A stretch of 24,946 nt of DNA from VMEP01 sp964414265 (GTDB lineage Bacteria > Patescibacteriota > Minisyncoccia > Phycocordibacterales > VMEP01): contig CAYPVT010000008.1 of the NCBI GenBank assembly GCA_964414265.1, forward strand, positions 1 through 24,946. Reading direction: 5' to 3'. A program made the position numbers and the translations under genes. Below, piece by piece: positions 21,377 to 24,946 of the stretch; position 1 is the first letter of the stretch; every line of letters starts with the position of its first letter. Under the pieces are notes generated by a model. The model was not told the origin of the DNA. It made no database searches and saw only the letters and a program-made list of their open reading frames with translations.

Positions 21377-23119
21377 TTACTTCTTCTCCTTAATTTCTTT
21401 TTGTAACTTTTGAATTATTTCATCAACTGAAAATGCGCCAACTTGTCCAGCGTCACGGCTTTCTAGTGTTGCAGTGTTACTCTCCATTTCTTTATCACCA
21501 ATGACTAGGAAATAAGGAGTTTTGCTTGTTTTGGCATTGCGGATTTTTTTACCAAGAGTTTCGTTTGTTGAATCAAGTTCTGTTCTAATTCCAGCTTCTT
21601 TAAGTAAACGGTTAATATTTTGAGCATACTCTTCCTGTTTTTCGCCAATGGGGATTACGACAACTTGGACAGGTGAGAGCCATAGAGGGAAAGCTCCACC
21701 GTAATGTTCAATTAAGATTCCAAGAAAACGTTCGGTTGAACCTAAAATCGCGCGATGAATAACGACAGGTTGAGATTTTTTTCCTTCTTTGTCGGTGTAT
21801 TCAAGGTCGAATTTTTTGGGGAGATTGAAATCTAGTTGAATTGTTGAGAGTTGCCATTCACGCCCTAAAACATCCTTAAACATAAAGTCGAGTTTTGGTC
21901 CATAGAAAGCAGCTTCGTTTTCAGCTTCTTTGTAATTCCAACCTGTATTTCCAATAACTGAACGTAAGGCATTCTCGGCCTTTTCCCAAACAGCGTCATC
22001 TCCAAGATATTTCCCTTTGTTTTTAGAGTCTCGAAGAGAAATGCGTACCCAAAAATCTTTGAATCCAAAAGCTTTATATGTCTCACCAATCATTTCGGCC
22101 ATGGTGCTTATTTCCGTTTCAATTTGATCGCTTTCGCAGAATACATGACAATCATCTTGAGTTAGGGAGCGAACACGAGTAAGACCAGAAAGTTCGCCAG
22201 ATTTTTCGTAACGATAATTTGTTGTGGTTGAGGTGTAGCGAAGAGGTAGTTCACGGTATGAGTGAGGAAGAGATTTATAAAGCATCATGAAGTGCGGACA
22301 GTTCATTGGCTTTAAATAATAATCAACATCGTCAACTTTCATTGGGCTGTACATCGCATCATATTTATCCAAGTGTCCGGATATTTCATAAAGTTTTCCT
22401 TTTGTGATGTGCGGAATCCATATTGGTAGATATCCACGTTTTTCTTGTTCTTCTGTTATATATCCTTCAATTAAACGACGAAGAATCGCGCCTTTAGGAT
22501 AAAAGAGGGGAAGCCCAGCACCAACTTCATCTATTAGAGTGAAGAGCTCAAGTTCTTTGCCGAGTTTACGATGGTCGCGTTTCTTGGCTTCTTCTTGCAT
22601 TACGATATATGCGTCGAGTTCTTCTTTTGTGGTAAATGCGAGACCGTAGATACGAGTCAACATTTTATTTTTTTCATTTCCACGCCAGTAAGCACCAGCA
22701 GTGTGGGTGAGAGCGAAGGCATCTCCGTTTATTTTTTTTGCATCATCAACATGACCGCCACGACAGAGGTCGGTAAAATTACCTGATGCGTATAAGGTTA
22801 GTTTTTCACCACGCTGATTAATTTCATTAATTAATTCAAGTTTGTATGGGTTCCCTGAAAAAGCTTCAGTAGCTTCGGTTTCGCTAACTTCGTGCCCCTC
22901 AAACTCTTTCCATCCTTTTAAAATCTTACGCATTTCCTTCTCAATCTTTGGAAGGTCTGTGTCACTAATTGGGGTCTTAAATTCAAAATCATAATAGAAG
23001 CCGTTTTCGATGGCTGGTCCGATTGCCGGTAACGCATCAGGGTAAAGTTCCTTAACAGCCGCCGCCAAGAGGTGGGCGAGGGAGTGTCTCAGGTTTTGTA
23101 GTTTTTCGTTTGTTTCCAT
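21377..23119 (-). CDS. thrS: Threonyl-tRNA synthetase lacking the TGS domain
   Basis: Charges tRNA-Thr with Thr and removes mischarged Ser. The 580-residue protein begins directly with the editing domain: H12 and H16 in RHSLAHLLAAAV, and C119/H123 in LCRGGH are the editing residues. The class II core has zinc ligands C274 (in MNCPHF), H325 (in DDCHVF) and H455 (in VVIHRAILGS), with the same 51-residue spacing from Cys to first His as in E. coli. The HGTP-type anticodon domain closes it. The N-terminal TGS domain (about 60 residues) is missing. A tRNA-Thr gene is in the same window at 3486. A -10-like box lies a few bases upstream, so the mRNA may be leaderless. Confidence 0.95.
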   Translation of the reverse strand: METNEKLQNLRHSLAHLLAAAVKELYPDALPAIGPAIENGFYYDFEFKTPISDTDLPKIEKEMRKILKGWKEFEGHEVSETEATEAFSGNPYKLELINEINQRGEKLTLYASGNFTDLCRGGHVDDAKKINGDAFALTHTAGAYWRGNEKNKMLTRIYGLAFTTKEELDAYIVMQEEAKKRDHRKLGKELELFTLIDEVGAGLPLFYPKGAILRRLIEGYITEEQEKRGYLPIWIPHITKGKLYEISGHLDKYDAMYSPMKVDDVDYYLKPMNCPHFMMLYKSLPHSYRELPLRYTSTTTNYRYEKSGELSGLTRVRSLTQDDCHVFCESDQIETEISTMAEMIGETYKAFGFKDFWVRISLRDSKNKGKYLGDDAVWEKAENALRSVIGNTGWNYKEAENEAAFYGPKLDFMFKDVLGREWQLSTIQLDFNLPKKFDLEYTDKEGKKSQPVVIHRAILGSTERFLGILIEHYGGAFPLWLSPVQVVVIPIGEKQEEYAQNINRLLKEAGIRTELDSTNETLGKKIRNAKTSKTPYFLVIGDKEMESNTATLESRDAGQVGAFSVDEIIQKLQKEIKEKK

Positions 23120-23125
23120 CTGTCT

Positions 23126-23153
23126 ATACTAGCATTTCGGCGTATTTGGGCAA
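23126..23153 (-). promoter_or_regulatory. Candidate thrS promoter
   Basis: On the minus strand TTGCCC (23148-23153) and TAGTAT (23126-23131) are 16 bases apart; an overlapping TATAGA is an alternative -10. Either places the start of transcription at or next to the thrS ATG. Confidence 0.35.
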
Positions 23154-23172
23154 AAATTAAATGAAAATGAGA

Positions 23173-23199
23173 AAAGCCGGGGCGTGATGCCCCGGCTTT
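23173..23199 (-). terminator. Strong terminator after the 96-aa gene
   Basis: AAAGCCGGGGC and GCCCCGGCTTT form a perfect 11-bp stem around 5 bases, followed on the minus strand by TTCTCATTTTC. It lies 15 bases after the stop of the minus-strand gene at 23215. Confidence 0.85.
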
Positions 23200-23214
23200 G
23201 TTTCGGCAAAATGT

Positions 23215-23505
23215 TCATCCTTGTTTGAAAAGGATTCGTGCTTGGCCGATTCGTAAAACGGCGTCTTCGAGAGTGACGTTGTGGTGATTCGCCAAGCTCA
23301 ATATTCCCTCGATCAGGCGGGTGAAGGTGTATTCTTCGTCTTCTTCGCCACCAGCCATTTCTTCGAGAACATTGCTCACCGCATTGAGAATCTTGTAGCA
23401 GCCAACAGCCTGATTGTTGTTTGGGTTGTGATCCCACTCCCTTTTCAGCGTTCGACACACGTCGGCAATTTTCTGACGCGACTCTTTAATTTCTTCTGGC
23501 GACAT
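23215..23505 (-). CDS. Small protein of unknown function with atypical composition
   Basis: I do not recognise the 96-residue product. It is soluble and helical, acidic in the middle (GGEEDEEYTF), with two parts: a helix ESRQKIADVCRTLKREWDH followed by a Cys-containing helix, and a C-terminal segment LANHHNVTLEDAVLRIGQAR. It has the best Shine-Dalgarno in the window, AAGAGGAG (23512-23519) six bases before the ATG, and its own strong GC-rich terminator. A hand count gives 31 of 60 G+C at 23281-23340, above its neighbours. This self-contained unit between thrS and dnaE suggests a late arrival or high expression. A reading frame on the same strand at 23129-23458 is judged a shadow. Confidence 0.75.
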   Translation of the reverse strand: MSPEEIKESRQKIADVCRTLKREWDHNPNNNQAVGCYKILNAVSNVLEEMAGGEEDEEYTFTRLIEGILSLANHHNVTLEDAVLRIGQARILFKQG

Positions 23506-23593
23506 ATGCTACTCCTCTTAAAGTACTTACGGGTTATGTGATTAGCTGAATCATATTAAAGCATGATTTTATTAATATGTCTATAATATATTT

Positions 23594-24946
23594 TTACTTC
23601 AATTCTTTTACCTCTTCAATAATTAAACTTGTTTCGTCGTTTCTTTTTGAGATGCGACCGCGAGCAACGACACATTTATCGACAACACATAAGTCTTTTA
23701 CGTCTTTATATAATTTAGGAAAAACGACGGCTTCAATTGTTCCAGTGAAATCAGATATTTTTAAGAAAGCCATTCGGTCGTTTGTTTTGGTTATTACTTC
23801 TTTTGATTCCTCAACGATTCCCGCAACAACAGCAAGCATCCCTTCTTTGTAAGTTGCTTTGAGTTTTTCAATAGTCATTTCCCGACCATTTAATTTTTCT
23901 TTCCATTGATCAAGCGGATGACCAGAAATATAAAGACCGAGTAGTTCTTTTTCCCAAGCAAGCATGTCGCTTTTCTTTGCTGGCTCTGCGGGTTTTAAAT
24001 TTATTGTTGCCTCTGGTTCGGAAGCCATTCCGCCGAAGAGTGATGTTTGCGCGCTATCCACATGGCTTGCTGCGTGCGCAAACTCGAGCGCTTCCTCCAT
24101 GTTTGCGAGTAGTTGTCCACGTTCACCGAGTTTATCCAAACTCCCAGATTTAACGAGTGACTCAAGTGATTTCTTGTTTAAATTTTTATGTTTAACACGG
24201 GTTAGAAAATCGGCGAACGAAGTATATTTTCCGTTTAGTTTTCTTTCGGTGATTATCGCTTCTGCTATATCAACACCGAGATTTTTTGTTGAAATTAATC
24301 CGAAGCGTATTTCTTCCACTCCGCCTTCGTTTTTCACAACAGTAAAGTCACCGAAGCTCTCGTTTACATCGGGTGGTAACACGCGGATATTCATGTGCTT
24401 ACATTCCGTAATAATTTCCGCAACTTTATCAATATCGCCAGATTCAGCAGAAAGTATCGCTGCCATATAAGGGGCAGGGTAGTGCGCTTTCATATACGCC
24501 GTTTGATAAGAAACGCGACCATAACTTGCGGCATGGGCTTTGTTAAAACCATAAGCGGCAAATGGTTCAATCAATTTCCAAATTTCAAGCGCTTTTTCTG
24601 GTTTCAGTCCTTTATCAACACAGCCAGAAATAAACTTTTCTTCTTGGGCAGCCATTTCTTTTGGAATTTTTTTACCCATGGCCTTACGAAGTTTGTCGGC
24701 TTCAAGCCACGAATATCCGGCGAGTGTAATTGCGGTTAAAAGAACATCGTCTTGATAGGCGATAACACCGTAGGACTCTTTTAAAATATCTTTTAGACGT
24801 GGATCTGGGTATTTAATTAAGGCTGGATTTCGTTTTCTTGCAATGTAATCGGGGATAGAAATCATTGGTCCCGGGCGGTAAAGGGCGACCATAGCGTTGA
24901 TGTCGTGGATGGTGGTTGGTTTTAGTTCTTTTAAGTAGCGAGTCAT
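23594..24946 (-). CDS. dnaE: DNA polymerase III alpha subunit, C-terminal part (5' end outside the window)
   Basis: Replicative polymerase subunit. The 450 residues seen begin inside the catalytic region at MTRYLKELKPTTIHD, followed by ALYRPGPM, YQDDVLLTAITLAG and PFAAYGFNKAHAASY, all conserved in the fingers of family C polymerases. A tandem helix-hairpin-helix part follows (FADFLTRVKHKNLNKKSLES), then the linker LGLYISGHPLDQW and an OB-fold domain (GIVEESKEVITKTNDRMAFL to the end). The protein stops right after the OB fold, so the C-terminal tau-binding domain of long forms is absent. The Met at the window edge is internal to the conserved domain and not a start. Confidence 0.94.
   Translation of the reverse strand: MTRYLKELKPTTIHDINAMVALYRPGPMISIPDYIARKRNPALIKYPDPRLKDILKESYGVIAYQDDVLLTAITLAGYSWLEADKLRKAMGKKIPKEMAAQEEKFISGCVDKGLKPEKALEIWKLIEPFAAYGFNKAHAASYGRVSYQTAYMKAHYPAPYMAAILSAESGDIDKVAEIITECKHMNIRVLPPDVNESFGDFTVVKNEGGVEEIRFGLISTKNLGVDIAEAIITERKLNGKYTSFADFLTRVKHKNLNKKSLESLVKSGSLDKLGERGQLLANMEEALEFAHAASHVDSAQTSLFGGMASEPEATINLKPAEPAKKSDMLAWEKELLGLYISGHPLDQWKEKLNGREMTIEKLKATYKEGMLAVVAGIVEESKEVITKTNDRMAFLKISDFTGTIEAVVFPKLYKDVKDLCVVDKCVVARGRISKRNDETSLIIEEVKELK

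Noticed and set aside
24944..24946. The Met at the window edge as the dnaE start
   Set aside because: Residues after it lie in the middle of the conserved polymerase domain, so the gene continues beyond the window.

Overview
The window looks like part of a small, AT-rich genome of the Candidate Phyla Radiation (Patescibacteria, most like the Parcubacteria/Paceibacteria). The grounds are pared-down housekeeping proteins (RF1 of 324 aa, EF-Ts of 197 aa, ThrRS without TGS domain, PheS without its coiled-coil arm, PheT without its tRNA-binding OB fold), a sortase with its own surface substrate, a small lmo0937-type membrane protein, a four-helix-bundle (IVP/Avd-like) gene and few Shine-Dalgarno sites. 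Stops are TAA, TAG and TGA, so the standard bacterial code applies. The taxonomy is an inference from gene content.

Layout. 1-3560 (+): translation genes rpmE, prfA, rpsB and tsf, a small membrane protein and tRNA-Thr(UGU). 3565-5248: an envelope-stress-like group of a tiny membrane protein and an ECF sigma factor on the minus strand, facing ytxG-like and ytxH-like genes. 5447-8224 (+): a signalling operon of a receiver, a soluble histidine kinase with 29 heptad repeats, and a second receiver with an internal duplication. 8479-13888 (+): a secreted DUF3494 adhesin-like protein with an FPNTG sorting signal, its probable sortase, a family 2 glycosyltransferase and a PEGA-like protein. 13931-18872 (+): an unusual phenylalanyl-tRNA synthetase locus. 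19104-21152 (+): gyrB. 21377-24946 (-): thrS, a small unknown gene with unlike composition, and the 3' part of dnaE.

The most interesting part is 13931-18872. Here pheS is followed by a four-helix-bundle gene inside imperfect inverted repeats, then a pheT whose B5 domain carries an in-frame NlpC/P60 papain-fold domain with Cys-His-His catalytic residues. Nine bases later comes a gene that aligns by motif and exact spacing with tRNA-dependent cyclodipeptide synthases (CDPS). It overlaps a C39-like cysteine peptidase gene by one base. A plausible reading is a cyclodipeptide-type pathway fed by Phe-tRNA from the adjoining synthetase, with two cytosolic papain-fold enzymes as tailoring, transfer or release activities. 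The domain calls come from the sequence; the joint function is inference.

Other structure: a repeat of about 70 bp present in opposite orientations at 1-72 and 21186-21258; a second gene-less copy of the pheS-pheT inverted-repeat element between the C39 gene and gyrB; a candidate rpsB leader; and mutually exclusive hairpins between the surface protein and its sortase. No gene-free stretch exceeds 300 bases; the longest (1381-1670) is described below.
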